64,000 bases of DNA from Schistosoma mansoni (Eukaryota > Platyhelminthes > Trematoda > Strigeidida > Schistosomatidae). Every line of letters begins with the position of its first letter. Within the stretch, counting starts at the first letter, position 1. Shown one piece after another: positions 1-12,100 of the stretch. The DNA lies in assembly GCF_000237925.1 (NCBI RefSeq), contig NC_031495.1, positions 36,834,772 to 36,898,771 on the forward strand, in the 5' to 3' direction. The notes beneath the pieces are model-generated. The model was given only the letters and a program-made list of their open reading frames with translations. It was not told the DNA's origin and searched no databases. The position numbers and the translations under genes were made by a program.

Positions 1-979
1 CTACAACAACACCATCATCATCATCAACAACAACAACAATCATACACTCTCCAGACAAACGGAGTGCTCTCATCAAACCCGACTAAACATAAACATCTGG
101 TAGTCGGTGTTAGAGGCATGTGATTCCTCGAGATCGGTCGAGACCTACAACAGTGTGTGGAGTCGCGAGTCAATCACCAAACACAATATCACGTGATCGT
201 CTCATCAAGACACGTTTAGGTGTGATCGTGGGTGAGCGTGTTGATGAGCATTTCAATGTACGTCTGTTCGTCGATGCCAAGTGGTACATGAGGAGGTCAC
301 AAACGAATCGGTCATGTTGAACACCGTCATGATGATGGAGATGAGGGGAACAGGGTGACGACGATCGTGGTCATTAGCGATTTGTTGGTGACCGTATTGG
401 CAATGAGCATGATGATGACAATTTTCTGAGATGAGTTCACTCCACCATTGGGTTTCTCAATCTCCGTCAGTTAACCGACGCATTATTGTGAACACACGAT
501 CACTCGATGAGCACAGTATATTTCCAGTGGTCGTCCATCCGAAATGTGTGAGTGTGTACACGTGTCGAAATCCCAACAGTACATATGGACGAGGAACTCA
601 CAATTGTATCGACAGTGATGTCCGACCAAAATGAGATTTGGGAAGGCGATCCGAGAAAGGATTCCGATCTGTTGTTGATGATACACACCACAATATAGGT
701 ATATATAAATGTGTATATAAATATTCTGACATGTGTGTGTTTGAGTGAATAAACATCAGTAGGAGAGTTTCCATACATATATTTGAAAGTGTATACGCAT
801 TTGAAACTTGTACAATGTATTGTGTGATTGACTTTTGAATTGTCGTCGGTACTCATCCGACGTGTGAGATAGATAGTGAGGGTGATTGTGCATGATATTG
901 GGTAGAGTTGTTTGTTTGTTTGTTTGTTTGTTTTCTTAGTATTTTGTGTGTTAGTATGTGGTTGATTGTGGGAAAGTGA

Positions 980-1051
980 AGGGGGCACCCGGGTTTGAAC
1001 CGGGGACCTCTCGATCTGCAGTCGAATGCTCTACCACTGAGCTATACCCCC
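980..1051 (-). tRNA. tRNA-Cys (anticodon GCA), array copy 1
   Basis: The reverse strand folds as a full cloverleaf of 72 nt: acceptor GGGGGTA/TGCCCCC, D-arm with A box TAGCTCAGTGG, anticodon stem TTCGA/TCGAG around loop CTGCAGA (anticodon GCA), T-arm CCCGG-TTCAAAC-CCGGG with a good B box, and discriminator T, as expected for cysteine tRNA. No intron. Immediately downstream on the gene strand the longest T run is TTT, where copies 2 and 3 have TTTT, so the Pol III terminator is weaker here. Confidence 0.96.
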
Positions 1052-2244
1052 GATTTCGCCACTGTCACAAGTTCACATCTCCAACACCACACCATACCAC
1101 AACACCTTCAACTACAAACACTACAATCAACGCAAAAACACCACCATCACTACAATCCAAACAAACATCCACACACAAACACTCATATGCATGCTTCGCA
1201 TGGACATGGACATGCAAACAATCTACCACAAACAAACCAAACACCAAACACCTATTCTACAACAACACCATCATCATCATCAACAACAACAACAACAACA
1301 ACAATCATACACTCTCCAGACAAACGGAGTGCTCTCATCAAACCCGACTAAACATAAACATCTGGTAGTCGGTGTTAGAGGCATGTGATTCCTCGAGATC
1401 GGTCGAGACCTACAACAGTGTGTGGAGTCACGAGTCAATCACCAAACACAATATCACGTGATCGTCTCATCAAGACACGTTTAGGTGTGATCGTGGGTGA
1501 GCGTGTTGATGAGCATTTCAATGTACGTCTGTTCGTCGATGCCAAGTGGTACATGAGGAGGTCACAAACGAATCGGTCATGTTGAACACCGTCATGATGA
1601 TGGAGATGAGGGGAACAGGGTGACGACGATCGTGGTCATTAGCGATTTGTTGGTGACCGTATTGGCAATGAGCATGATGATGACAATTTTCTGAGATGAG
1701 TTCACTCCACCATTGGGTTTCTCAATCTCCGTCAGTTAACCGACGCATTATTGTGAACACACGATCACTCGATGAGCACAGTATATTTCCAGTGGTCGTC
1801 CATCCGAAATGTGTGAGTGTGTACACGTGTCGAAATCCCAACAGTACATATGGACGAGGAACTCACAATTGTATCGACAGTGATGTCCGACCAAAATGAG
1901 ATTTGGGAAGGCGATCCGAGAAAGGATTCCGATCTGTTGTTGATGATACACACCACAATATAGGTATATATAAATGTGTATATAAATATTCTGACATGTG
2001 TGTGTTTGAGTGAATAAACATCAGTAGGAGAGTTTCCATACATATATTTGAAAGTGTATACGCATTTGAAACTTGTACAATGTATTGTGTGATTGACTTT
2101 TGAATTGTCGTCGGTACTCATCCGACGTGTGAGATAGATAGTGAGGGTGATTGTGCATGATATTGGGTAGAGTTGTTTGTTTGTTTGTTTGTTTGTTTTC
2201 TTAGTATTTTGTGTGTTAGTATGTGGTTGATTGTGGAAAAGTGA

Positions 2245-2316
2245 AGGGGGCACCCGGGTTTGAACCGGGGACCTCTCGATCTGCAGTCGAATGCTCTACC
2301 ACTGAGCTATACCCCC
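2245..2316 (-). tRNA. tRNA-Cys (anticodon GCA), array copy 2
   Basis: Same sequence as the copy one repeat unit (1265 bp) to the left, including acceptor stem, GCA anticodon, T-arm and discriminator T. A TTTT run lies a few bases downstream on the gene strand (2237-2240) and can serve as the Pol III terminator. Confidence 0.96.
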
Positions 2317-3513
2317 GATTTCGCCACTGTCACAAGTTCACATCTCCAACACCACACCATACCACAACACCTTCAACTACAAACACTACAATCAACGCAA
2401 AAACACCACCATCACTACAATCCAAACAAACATCCACACACAAACACTCATATGCATGCTTCGCATGGACATGGACATGCAAACAATCTACCACAAACAA
2501 ACCAAACACCAAACACCTATTCTACAACAACACCATCATCATCATCAACAACAACAACAACAACAACAATCATACACTCTCCAGACAAACGGAGTGCTCT
2601 CATCAAACCCGACTAAACATAAACATCTGGTAGTCGGTGTTAGAGGCATGTGATTCCTCGAGATCGGTCGAGACCTACAACAGTGTGTGGAGTCACGAGT
2701 CAATCACCAAACACAATATCACGTGATCGTCTCATCAAGACACGTTTAGGTGTGATCGTGGGTGAGCGTGTTGATGAGCATTTCAATGTACGTCTGTTCG
2801 TCGATGCCAAGTGGTACATGAGGAGGTCACAAACGAATCGGTCATGTTGAACACCGTCATGATGATGGAGATGAGGGGAACAGGGTGACGACGATCGTGG
2901 TCATTAGCGATTTGTTGGTGACCGTATTGGCAATGAGCATGATGATGACAATTTTCTGAGATGAGTTCACTCCACCATTGGGTTTCTCAATCTCCGTCAG
3001 TTAACCGACGCATTATTGTGAACACACGATCACTCGATGAGCACAGTATATTTCCAGTGGTCGTCCATCCGAAATGTGTGAGTGTGTACACGTGTCGAAA
3101 TCCCAACAGTACATATGGACGAGGAACTCACAATTGTATCGACAGTGATGTCCGACCAAAATGAGATTTGGGAAGGCGATCCGAGAAAGGATTCCGATCT
3201 GTTGTTGATGATACACACCACAATATAGGTATATATAAATGTGTATATAAATATTCTGACATGTGTGTGTTTGAGTGAATAAACATCAGTAGGAGAGTTT
3301 CCATACATATATTTGAAAGTGTATACGCATTTGAAACTTGTACAATGTATTGTGTGATTGACTTTTGAATTGTCGTCGGTACTCATCCGACGTGTGAGAT
3401 AGATAGTGAGGGTGATTGTGCATGATATTGGGTAGAGTTGTTTGTTTGTTTGTTTGTTTGTTTGTTTTCTTAGTATTTTGTGTGTTAGTATGTGGTTGAT
3501 TGTGGAAAATTGG

Positions 3514-3585
3514 AGGGGGCACCCAGGTTTGAACCGGGGACCTCTCGATCTGCAGTCGAATGCTCTACCACTGAGCTATACCCCC
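3514..3585 (-). tRNA. tRNA-Cys (anticodon GCA), array copy 3, T-stem variant
   Basis: As the other two, with one change: plus-strand 3525 is A instead of G, which makes tRNA position 62 a U. The T-stem pair becomes G-U rather than G-C, so the cloverleaf survives. The downstream flank also differs but has a TTTT terminator. Confidence 0.94.
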
Positions 3586-4764
3586 GATTTCGCCACTGTC
3601 ACAAGTTCACATCTCCAACACCACACCATACCACAACACCTTCAACTACAAACACTACAATCAACGCAAAAACACCACCATCACTACAATCCAAACAAAC
3701 ATCCACACACAAACACTCATATGCATGCTTCGCATGGACATGGACATGCAAACAATCTACCACAAACAAACCAAACACCAAACACCTATTCTACAACAAC
3801 ACCATCATCATCATCAACAACAACAACAACAACAACAACAATCATACACTCTCCAGACAAACGGAGTGCTCTCATCAAACCCGACTAAACATAAACATCT
3901 GGTAGTCGGTGTTAGAGGCATGTGATTCCTCGAGATCGGTCGAGACCTACAACAGTGTGTGGAGTCACGAGTCAATCACCAAACACAATATCACGTGATC
4001 GTCTCATCAAGACACGTTTAGGTGTGATCGTGGGTGAGCGTGTTGATGAGCATTTCAATGTACGTCTGTTCGTCGATGCCAAGTGGTACATGAGGAGGTC
4101 ACAAACGAATCGGTCATGTTGAACACCGTCATGATGATGGAGATGAGGGGAACAGGGTGACGACGATCGTGGTCATTAGCGATTTGTTGGTGACCGTATT
4201 GGCAATGAGCATGATGATGACAATTTTCTGAGATGAGTTCACTCCACCATTGGGTTTCTCAATCTCCGTCAGTTAACCGACGCATTATTGTGAACACACG
4301 ATCACTCGATGAGCACAGTATATTTCCAGTGGTCGTCCATCCGAAATGTGTGAGTGTGTACACGTGTCGAAATCCCAACAGTACATATGGACGAGGAACT
4401 CACAATTGTATCGACAGTGATGTCCGACCAAAATGAGATTTGGGAAGGCGATCCGAGAAAGGATTCCGATCTGTTGTTGATGATACACACCACAATATAG
4501 GTATATATAAATGTGTATATAAATATTCTGACATGTGTGTGTTTGAGTGAATAAACATCAGTAGGAGAGTTTCCATACATATATTTGAAAGTGTATACGC
4601 ATTTGAAACTTGTACAATGTATTGTGTGATTGACTTTTGAATTGTCGTCGGTACTCATCCGACGTGTGAGATAGATAGTGAGGGTGATTGTGCATGATAT
4701 TGGGTAGAGTTGTTTGTTTGTTTGTTTGTCCTTATAAATGAGTACTAACTTTAACTAAACATAG

Positions 4765-4916
4765 GGATCACCTCATCTTACCTACAACTACCTGTATGGC
4801 CATTTCATCCTAGTATGGGATTCCTCAGCAGTATTCACCGACGATCCTGAATCAAGGAATCGAAGCCAACATCTTCGGCCTCACACACGAACTCTTAACC
4901 TCCAGACCACTGAGGT
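4765..4916 (-). mobile_element. tRNA-derived SINE, family B (divergent copy), cut by assembly gap
   Basis: Read on the minus strand the order is a tRNA-like head (near 4845-4912; the head starts CTCAGTGGTCTGGAGGTTAAG) followed by a hammerhead motif (4790-4834). This is the layout of the family-B SINEs at 13.7, 18.9 and 49.5 kb, but with many substitutions. The left end fades near the end of the tRNA-Cys array. The gap begins inside the tRNA-like head. Confidence 0.65.
4790..4834 (-). ncRNA. Hammerhead ribozyme motif with compensatory stem changes
   Basis: Minus strand: core CTGAGGA, helix II AUCC/GGAU, GAA, helix III formed by AUGG/CCAU, cleavage triplet AUA. Relative to the other family-B copies, helix II has changed from G-C to A-U at the first pair on both strands, and helix III has also changed as pairs. 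Helix I keeps about three adjacent pairs (CUG/CAG). The core residues are all present. Confidence 0.6.
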
Positions 4917-5116
4917 NNNNNNNNNNNNNNNNNNNNNNNNNNNNNNNNNNNNNNNNNNNNNNNNNNNNNNNNNNNNNNNNNNNNNNNNNNNNNNNNNNNN
5001 NNNNNNNNNNNNNNNNNNNNNNNNNNNNNNNNNNNNNNNNNNNNNNNNNNNNNNNNNNNNNNNNNNNNNNNNNNNNNNNNNNNNNNNNNNNNNNNNNNNN
5101 NNNNNNNNNNNNNNNN
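4917..5116. other. Assembly gap (200 N)
   Basis: Run of exactly 200 N, the same length as the two other gaps in the window, so a placeholder rather than a measured size. The bases after it (5117-5150) are the 3' tail of a family-B SINE on the plus strand, the opposite orientation to the piece before the gap. Confidence 0.95.
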
Positions 5117-5149
5117 TTGACTCATGATTTCAAGTATATATAAAGATAT

Positions 5150-6590
5150 CATCATATTCAAAATGAAGTTATTAAAAGAATAGTTAAGCCCAAAGTGTCT
5201 GTTCAGTATCAACATTTTAGTCAATGATTAACTAACGTATGACGATATAAATATCTAGATATTCCAAGTTTCCACATATAAACCGAAAAGTAGTCACTGA
5301 AGTAAATTTTTACAGGTTCATCTAGTTTGTTGTATTAAACTACATTATAGGAAACAAAATTTTAAGAGTCACTAACAGGATAATATTGTTAGAACTATTA
5401 ATACAGTAGTAATGCTATTCGTCTGAATAAATCTACTCAAAATAATATTAATGTATATGCAAAAGATAATTAATTAAAGGATAAATTACATGGATATTAG
5501 GAGCTTCTCAGTAATCACAATTTTACAGTATTATGTTCTTATATTTTTCCAAGTTTAAGGGATAAAATATTTTTTATGTCGTACTTCTCCATATCTTGAT
5601 TTAGATTCATGCTATTCTATTGATACTCTTATTCAAATTTGTTTATAACAACACATCATTATATTCAGCTTGTACAAAAAGGTTGGAAATATTGTTTAGA
5701 CATTGTTTGCTTTCCAGTTTAATTTCAAAGCGTTGTCTTGGTAAGTCGCTCAATGAATTTTTATGATAATAAAGAGTATTTGAATTATAGTATAAACTAG
5801 GCATCACAGAAATAACGTAGTTTAATCAAGAAGTACTAGATAAACATGAACGAATGTATTGTAATTGGAATTTGAAATCAAGTGGTCATCAAGTACAAAA
5901 GAATGACTGGTTCATATAAACACCACAATTTTATAATTTCATTTTTACTAGCACTTAGATTATCGATTATTTGGGAGAAAATCAATCGGTTATTTATTTA
6001 GGTGATTTATAGAGATGTATAAAGATTGAATATAGTTTTTATTATAATCTGATTGTAGTAATAATTTTAGTCGTGCAAATCAGAAACCGAGGATTAACTT
6101 ATTACTAGTGCAATATCTTAAATGTTTCAGAGATCTGAAAAATTAATTCTCATGATTGGAACAAATGAACTACAGCCTAACCTAATAGATGATTTGAATT
6201 CCGATGATGGGCTTTCATCACCTGATTACATTAAATGAAAAATCACCGAAAGCGAGAAAGCAATGAACACCCTATAGTCTACCTAAATAAGTGACTATGT
6301 CAAATATAATTTCTCAGCCACAACAATTCACAGTATTGTTGACAAATCCGACCTCGAAAAAGGCATAGTAACACATGTTTTTAGGCTATCAAGGGAAACT
6401 AGAAGAAAATAGTTAATATCCCCGTATTGTATGTATTTCTATTCAACAGTTAAATTTTAAACAAAATTTACATAATTATTCAAGCTCACTGAAATCTTCG
6501 TCATGGTCTTTAAATGAGCCACAGTTTCCAAGTTTCGCCTAACTTTGTGTTTGCCTGTTGATATTTGTTTTTTTAAATTTTACTTAATAG
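5150..6590. other. AT-rich non-coding stretch
   Basis: No gene or clear repeat seen. AT-rich throughout. The right end (6555-6590) is T-rich and ends in TTAATAG, a possible splice acceptor for the exon that follows. Confidence 0.6.
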
Positions 6591-6784
6591 GTTTGAACGA
6601 AGGTGTCATTTCATCTTCTTATAGTGGCATTGAAGAATTGAAGAAACTTTGTAATTCATGTAGAGGCTGTGAAGTTTCATTTATGAGTTGTTCAGTTAAT
6701 AAACTGGACTCTATTGACAACAGAGAATGTTCACAAGCTAAAATGTATTCAAATACGTTTCGTAGAAAACTTGCGGGCAAATAA
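6591..6784 (+). CDS. Possible terminal exon of a Cys-rich protein
   Basis: A 64-codon open stretch runs from a pyrimidine-rich acceptor (AG at 6589-6590) to TAA at 6782-6784. It encodes an acidic, Cys-rich tail: a CNSCRGC cluster, then two more Cys within 22 residues, and a basic end RRKLAGK. The acceptor implies a phase-1 junction with an upstream exon, which I could not find in 5.1-6.5 kb. An AATAAA signal overlaps the stop codon (6780-6785). I do not recognise the family. The short length and missing upstream exon keep this tentative; it may be chance. Confidence 0.3.
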
Positions 6785-7039
6785 ATATATCTTTCGATAT
6801 ATATTATGAATTCGGTGTTTCAGTTTTGCAAATTAAACCGAAATGTATGAAGAATAAATTATTATACCTATATTAATTGTTTTTGTGGGCTTGATTTTCA
6901 TTTTTCTCTGCAAATAAACTGTTTATATGACTTACTAATAAAACTTGATGGTCAAAGCTTAAATCAACTGGGGCACCTATTTAGCGTCAGTTCCATTCGA
7001 TTCACTTACATCTCAAGTCACTTTGCCGTATTACATATT

Positions 7040-7490
7040 TGTATAAATATATATGGTAGAGGTTAGAGGTAGGAGGGCAGTTATCACTTCCCGGTTGCCC
7101 ACACCGTGGAAGGGTTCTTCTAGAGGTACCTGAAAAGGAAATTGGATTAGAAGTGGTCTTAATGACCTGAGAGCGTGACCGCAGTGTCCAAGGGACAACT
7201 GCTTGAGGTCGGCCACACACGACCTTTTTGTGGGTAGTTTTTGTGTTAGCTAACCCCACCCCTCCTTCGCTGTTATGCTGGCTGTCTGAAGGAAACACCT
7301 TACTGCTGTCACACCTCTGTACATTCAGCAGTACGACTTCGCCTTCGAACCTCGGGTTTGCTGCTTTCCGTCTTACCACTCTTCAACCGACCTGCCTGGC
7401 ATGGTAGGACTTTGAGGAACGATTGTTCCAGCCAGTATAGCTCGATTGGTTCATCACGATAGGCAAGCCCGACCACCACGTCAAGGTAGC
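7040..7490 (-). repeat. GC-richer dispersed repeat D (non-LTR leader-like)
   Basis: The block stands out from its ~30% GC surroundings. A degenerate relative lies in opposite orientation at 36440-36666, sharing the segment about Cys-free motifs such as CCTCAAGCAGTTGTCC. The minus strand has an open stretch of about 125 codons (7002-7379) without recognisable domain. Its shape is that of an untranslated leader or tail of a retroelement; I cannot name the element. Confidence 0.5.
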
Positions 7491-8626
7491 AGCAACGGTC
7501 GGGACATATATATACTGTTACTTATTATGGAAACTAACTTATACCATCTCAGAACATGGGTTAAAAAGGCAAAAATACGTGTTATTTCGTATTATGAAGC
7601 ATTCTACAAAAATTTATCGAAATCCCCATCAGTTAAAGCATGATCAATTGTGAATACAGCCAAATGATCATATATAGTGCATATAAATGAAAATTTTTAT
7701 GAGGATAATCCTTATTGGCGTTTCTTCTCATCTCAAACTTTCCAATAGAATGTAACTAGATCTCAGCAGTAATATATACACTGAGAAGTAAACCATTATA
7801 ATCAGTAACAAAGGCGAAAAATTTCATTGTTTAGTTTTATCACCACTAAGAATAAAGTTTTGCTTCACGTATACTTAAACAAAGTAACAAATCGGTCTCA
7901 TTTATTACATACACTACTTCGTCGTAAAAATTAAGTAAAATGGTTCAGCAGAGAGATTACTTCTCGGCTCCTCCATTCTCCAGGCTTTACAATCAGAAAT
8001 CCAGAATGATTTTTAAGATGATTATGTATGGACTTGTCCATAATATCGATACGGTAAATGTAGTCAGCAATATTGAGATAATGAATAAATGATTTGTGGT
8101 ATTAGTTATCAATAAGCGATCCACCATGAAAATTGGTATAATCAGTCAATTATATCAGTTAGGACCTATGAAATAAATATTCACTAAAGTAAATATACTT
8201 TTGTTCATTAAATCAACGTGGGTTGCACTACCTAGGACTAATCTATTTGATTAAGAGCATAATCTGATTGGGTAACTACTTTGAGGGTTGAACTACGAAA
8301 TCACACCGGTAGCCACATCTTACTTACTTTAGTTTAAATATCTAACTTAGGTAATGACTCCGTTGTTCATGTTCCACTGAATTCACTGTCGATAGAGGTC
8401 ATTCACCTACAAATACAAGCTAAAATAAATCAGAACTAAGACAATTAGTAATTGATTCTTGACACTCAAATTAAAGTAGTTTTGAATTTAGCGCTAATCC
8501 TGGTGTCCATGTAGGTTCGGCTTCAGTATCAGATCGAAATCTTATTATCAGTAAAAATTATCTATGGGCATAAAAATTCTTCTGTTCCCTGTAGTGTATC
8601 ACTTTATTCTGGTAAAATATTATTTT
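7491..8626. other. AT-rich non-coding stretch
   Basis: Nothing recognised on either strand beyond short chance ORFs. Confidence 0.6.
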
Positions 8627-8745
8627 TCTGGTTAGCGTTTTTTAGTGGGTTAGTTTTCTACGGGATGGGGTCGCTTACCCTATGCCCAACCCTCCTCCTT
8701 TACCCGGGCTTGGGACCGGCAGTAACTCTAGACGAGCCACAGGCG
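8627..8745 (-). mobile_element. 5' leader fragment of RTE-like family 1, inverted
   Basis: The reverse complement matches, with scattered differences, the leader of the RTE-like element at 9131-9296: both contain a GTTACTGCC/GTTACTAAC block, TCCCAAGCCC and the terminal AACGCTAACCAGAAAAA. It lies about 400 bp upstream of that element and points the other way. Confidence 0.65.
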
Positions 8746-9130
8746 GAGTTGGTAAAATATATGAATAAGTAGGTTTATCTTAATGTAAATGACCATAAAG
8801 TAGAGAATATACCATATGTATACTAGAATTTATTTATTATATTTGTAATGTGAGTTATACAATGTTGAAATTTCTGAAAGATGGACAATCTCACCATATA
8901 ATTAACTAGCACTATTATAATTGAATTATGTGTTACTAAATATACAGGCAGATCTACTAAGAACAATTAATGAAATCATTTAATTTAAGTATGCGATTGT
9001 AGTGAGTACACTAAACTTAGTTTAAATCAATTAACTGATCACTGAACTACCATCCATGTTACCTGGAATTAATTAAATTAGTCTTTTAACGTGATAGCTA
9101 TATTATCTGGTCCTATGTCAAACTGTAACT
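8746..9130. other. AT-rich non-coding stretch
   Basis: Nothing recognised between two pieces of RTE-like leader. Confidence 0.6.
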
Positions 9131-12100
9131 CCATCTGTAGCTCTTCTACAGTTACTAACGTTCCCAAGCCCATGCAAAAGAGAAGGGTCGGGCATGAGGT
9201 CATCAACCGTATCCCTTACAAAACAACCTTGATAAGGAAACGCTAACCAGAAAAAACTCTGCCTTCCAAGTTGAAAGATTTTCATTTGGAAGAATTATGA
9301 CACCTCATAGTGAAAACCAACATTCCACGGAAGTCATGAGGCCGATACCTCTACTAACAACCAGAACAACAATTAATATAGATACATGGAATATCCGGAC
9401 AATATGGAAGACCGGGAGGACCAGTCAAACAGCAACAGAAATGAGAAGATACAACTTGATGGTGCTCAGAATCAGTGAAACCCATTTGACCAAAACCGGA
9501 CAGAAAAGGATAGATTCTGGAGAAGGACTATTGTACTTTGGTCATGAAGAAAATGCTTCACACACCCAGAGAGTTGAGCTGATGCTATCCAAAAAAGTTC
9601 AAAAACAACTTATGGAATGGGAATCTCATGGATCAAGGATCATCAAAACATCCTTCAAAACAAAACAGTAGGGGATCACAATGTATGTTATCTAATGTTA
9701 TACACTTGTAGTGGTTGGTCCGATGTCGAGCCCACACGGGTTATTCTAGTTTCCGGACAGAACGATCTATTAATTCTCTTTAAACCACATTTTACCTTGT
9801 CACCTATTCGCTTATCAACCTTGACTGTTTTTATGTAAGTGTATGTATGTGCATTTCTTATCTGACTCAATACATGTCTTTAACTTATTTTTGTCTGACA
9901 ACAAATATCGATCAACATATGAATAAATCGAGTTGTCTCACTCACCTCTATTGCGCGTCATTTTGTTTTGCTTCGCTTTCCGATCAACGATTGTATGAAA
10001 TATACGTATTCGAAATCAATTCTCGTATTTGACTTATTTAATTGTTATGAACCAACGCAATTTAAGTCGGTGATTATATACGAGGATTGGCGACATGTAT
10101 ATTTCAACGACATGCAACAAACGATCTACTTAGAGTCAGATATCGGGCCACCGAAAACCCACCAATGATATCAATGAAAATGACAAAGATCAGTTTTATG
10201 AGAGGCTGTAACAGATGGTAGAAAAGAACTCAGGAAACAACCTGACCATCATGATGGGAGATCTAAACATCGAAGTCGGAGTGGACAACACCAGGTATTA
10301 AGGTATCATGGGACGACATGGACTGACTGGGAGAAACAAACGATAATGGTGACAGATTTGCAAATTTACGTGCAATCAACAAAATGATTTTAGGTGGTAG
10401 TATATTTGTCCACAAATGTATGCATAAGGCTACACGGGTATCACCGGACCACACTACAGAGAATCAGATCAATCATATTTGCATGATTCAAAAATTCGGA
10501 AGATCCATGGACGATATGAGAATAAAGAGAGGAGATGATATAGTTTCAGTTCATCACAAACTGGCAGTTGCCAAGATGAAACTGAAACTAAGGAAGTATT
10601 GAACAACTGGAGAAACAGCATTACAAAGATTCAATACAGACTTCCTTCGAGGTACTGTCAAACTCAATGAGTCCAAGACAGCTCTCGGAAACAAGTTCCA
10701 AGCCTTACAAGGTATGTATATTCAAGGGACAAGAGGAAACTACTATGGACGACAATTGGAAAGGGTTCAAAGAAATACTAACTTCAACGTGTCAGGAGGA
10801 TCTGGGACACAAGAAGCATCATTATAATGAATGGATCTCTATGGAGACAGCAGCTATCAAGAGCCGAACGAGAACAGAGAAAGTCAAGGCACAAGCTGAA
10901 TACACAGGAGCAAACAAGCAAGTGAAGAAGAGCACTAAAGATAACAAGAAGAGTTACGTGGAAAAGGTAGCAATGACAGCGGAGAAAGCTATGACAGAAG
11001 GAAGTGTGAAACAACTGTATGAAGCAACGAAGAAACTAGCAGGGAAATATAGTAAATCAGAGATACCAGTCCAGAACAAGAAAGGCAAGCCAATCACTGA
11101 GATTCAAGAATAGCAGAACAGGTAAGTAGAACACTTTGAACAACTCCTGAATAGATCATCCACACCAGAATCATTGGACAGAAAAACAGTACGCACAGAC
11201 TCCCTTATAAATGTCACTCCACCAACAATCGTAGAAATCAGGATGGCTATCAGACAGATCAAGAGTGAGAAAGCAGCAGTTGGACCAAACAACATACCAG
11301 CTGAAGCACTAAAGGCAGACATAGTAGTAACTGCAAAAATGCTCCACTTCCTATTCAAAAAGATTTGAGAGGAAGAACTAGTACGAAGTGACTAGAAAAA
11401 AGGATATCTTAACAAGATACCAAAGAAATATCTAAGCAAATGTGAGAACTACTGTCAGTACTAGGAAAGGTTTTCAACAGAGCGTTGCTGAACCGGATGA
11501 AAGATTCAGTAGACGCCCAACTTTGAGATCAACAGGCTGGATTCCATAAGAATCGGTCGTGCACAGACCAAATCGCGACACTGCGGATCATCGTTGAATA
11601 ATCAATTGAATGGAGCTCGTCACTATACATCAACTTCCTTGATTGTGAGAAGGCATTTACCAATGTGGATAGGAGAGCATTATTGAATTATCTTTGAAAC
11701 TGTAGTGTACCTGAGAAAATCGTCAATATCATACGGAATTCATACGACGGACTACAATACAGTGCCGTGCATGGAGGACAGCTGACAGAAGCATTCCAAG
11801 TGAGGACCAGAGTCAGACAAGGCTGCCCACTCTCGTCCTTTCTCTTCCGGTGGTTAACTGGATTATGAAGACATCGACATCTGACGGGAAGCACGAAGTA
11901 CAATGGATAGCTCGTAATCAACTAGACGATTCGGACTCCTCAGATGACCTGGCCCTTCCATCCCATACACACAAACAAATGCAGATGAAAACAGTCCGTG
12001 TAGCAGCAGCCTCTGCAGCAGTAGGCCTCAACATACACGAGGAAAAAACCAAGATCCTCGAATACAACACGGAGAACACCAACCAACCCAATCACACTCG

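Larger units (their letters stand above)
1..4730. repeat. Tandem array of ~1265-1272 bp units carrying tRNA-Cys genes
   Basis: Four head-to-tail units: roughly 1-1256 (begins mid-unit at the window edge), 1257-2521, 2522-3790 and 3791-4730. Spacing is 1265 bp between units 1, 2 and 3 and 1272 bp for the next. The extra 7 bp are one more GTTT repeat near 3440-3465 and one more CAA near 3815-3840. Otherwise the copies differ by isolated substitutions, so the array is recent or kept uniform by recombination. Each complete unit holds one tRNA-Cys gene, a (CAA/CAT)n tract and a (GTTT)n tract. The last unit stops inside the (GTTT)n tract just before its tRNA would start. No other RNA or protein gene was recognised in the unit. 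Confidence 0.97.

Noticed and set aside
958-1368. Open frames of 118-148 codons repeated in each tandem unit
   Set aside because: They translate the tRNA-Cys gene and its simple-sequence flanks on the wrong strand; a known source of spurious proteins.
1-4730. CRISPR-like or satellite reading of the array
   Set aside because: Units are 1.27 kb, near-identical throughout, and contain tRNA genes in eukaryotic DNA.
4895-5224. Open frames running through the N gaps (also 19853-20265 and 46596-47111)
   Set aside because: They exist only because N is not a stop; flanks are SINE or mini-element.
7002-7379. 125-codon minus-strand ORF
   Set aside because: Lies in GC-rich dispersed repeat D; no domain, so treated as repeat sequence.
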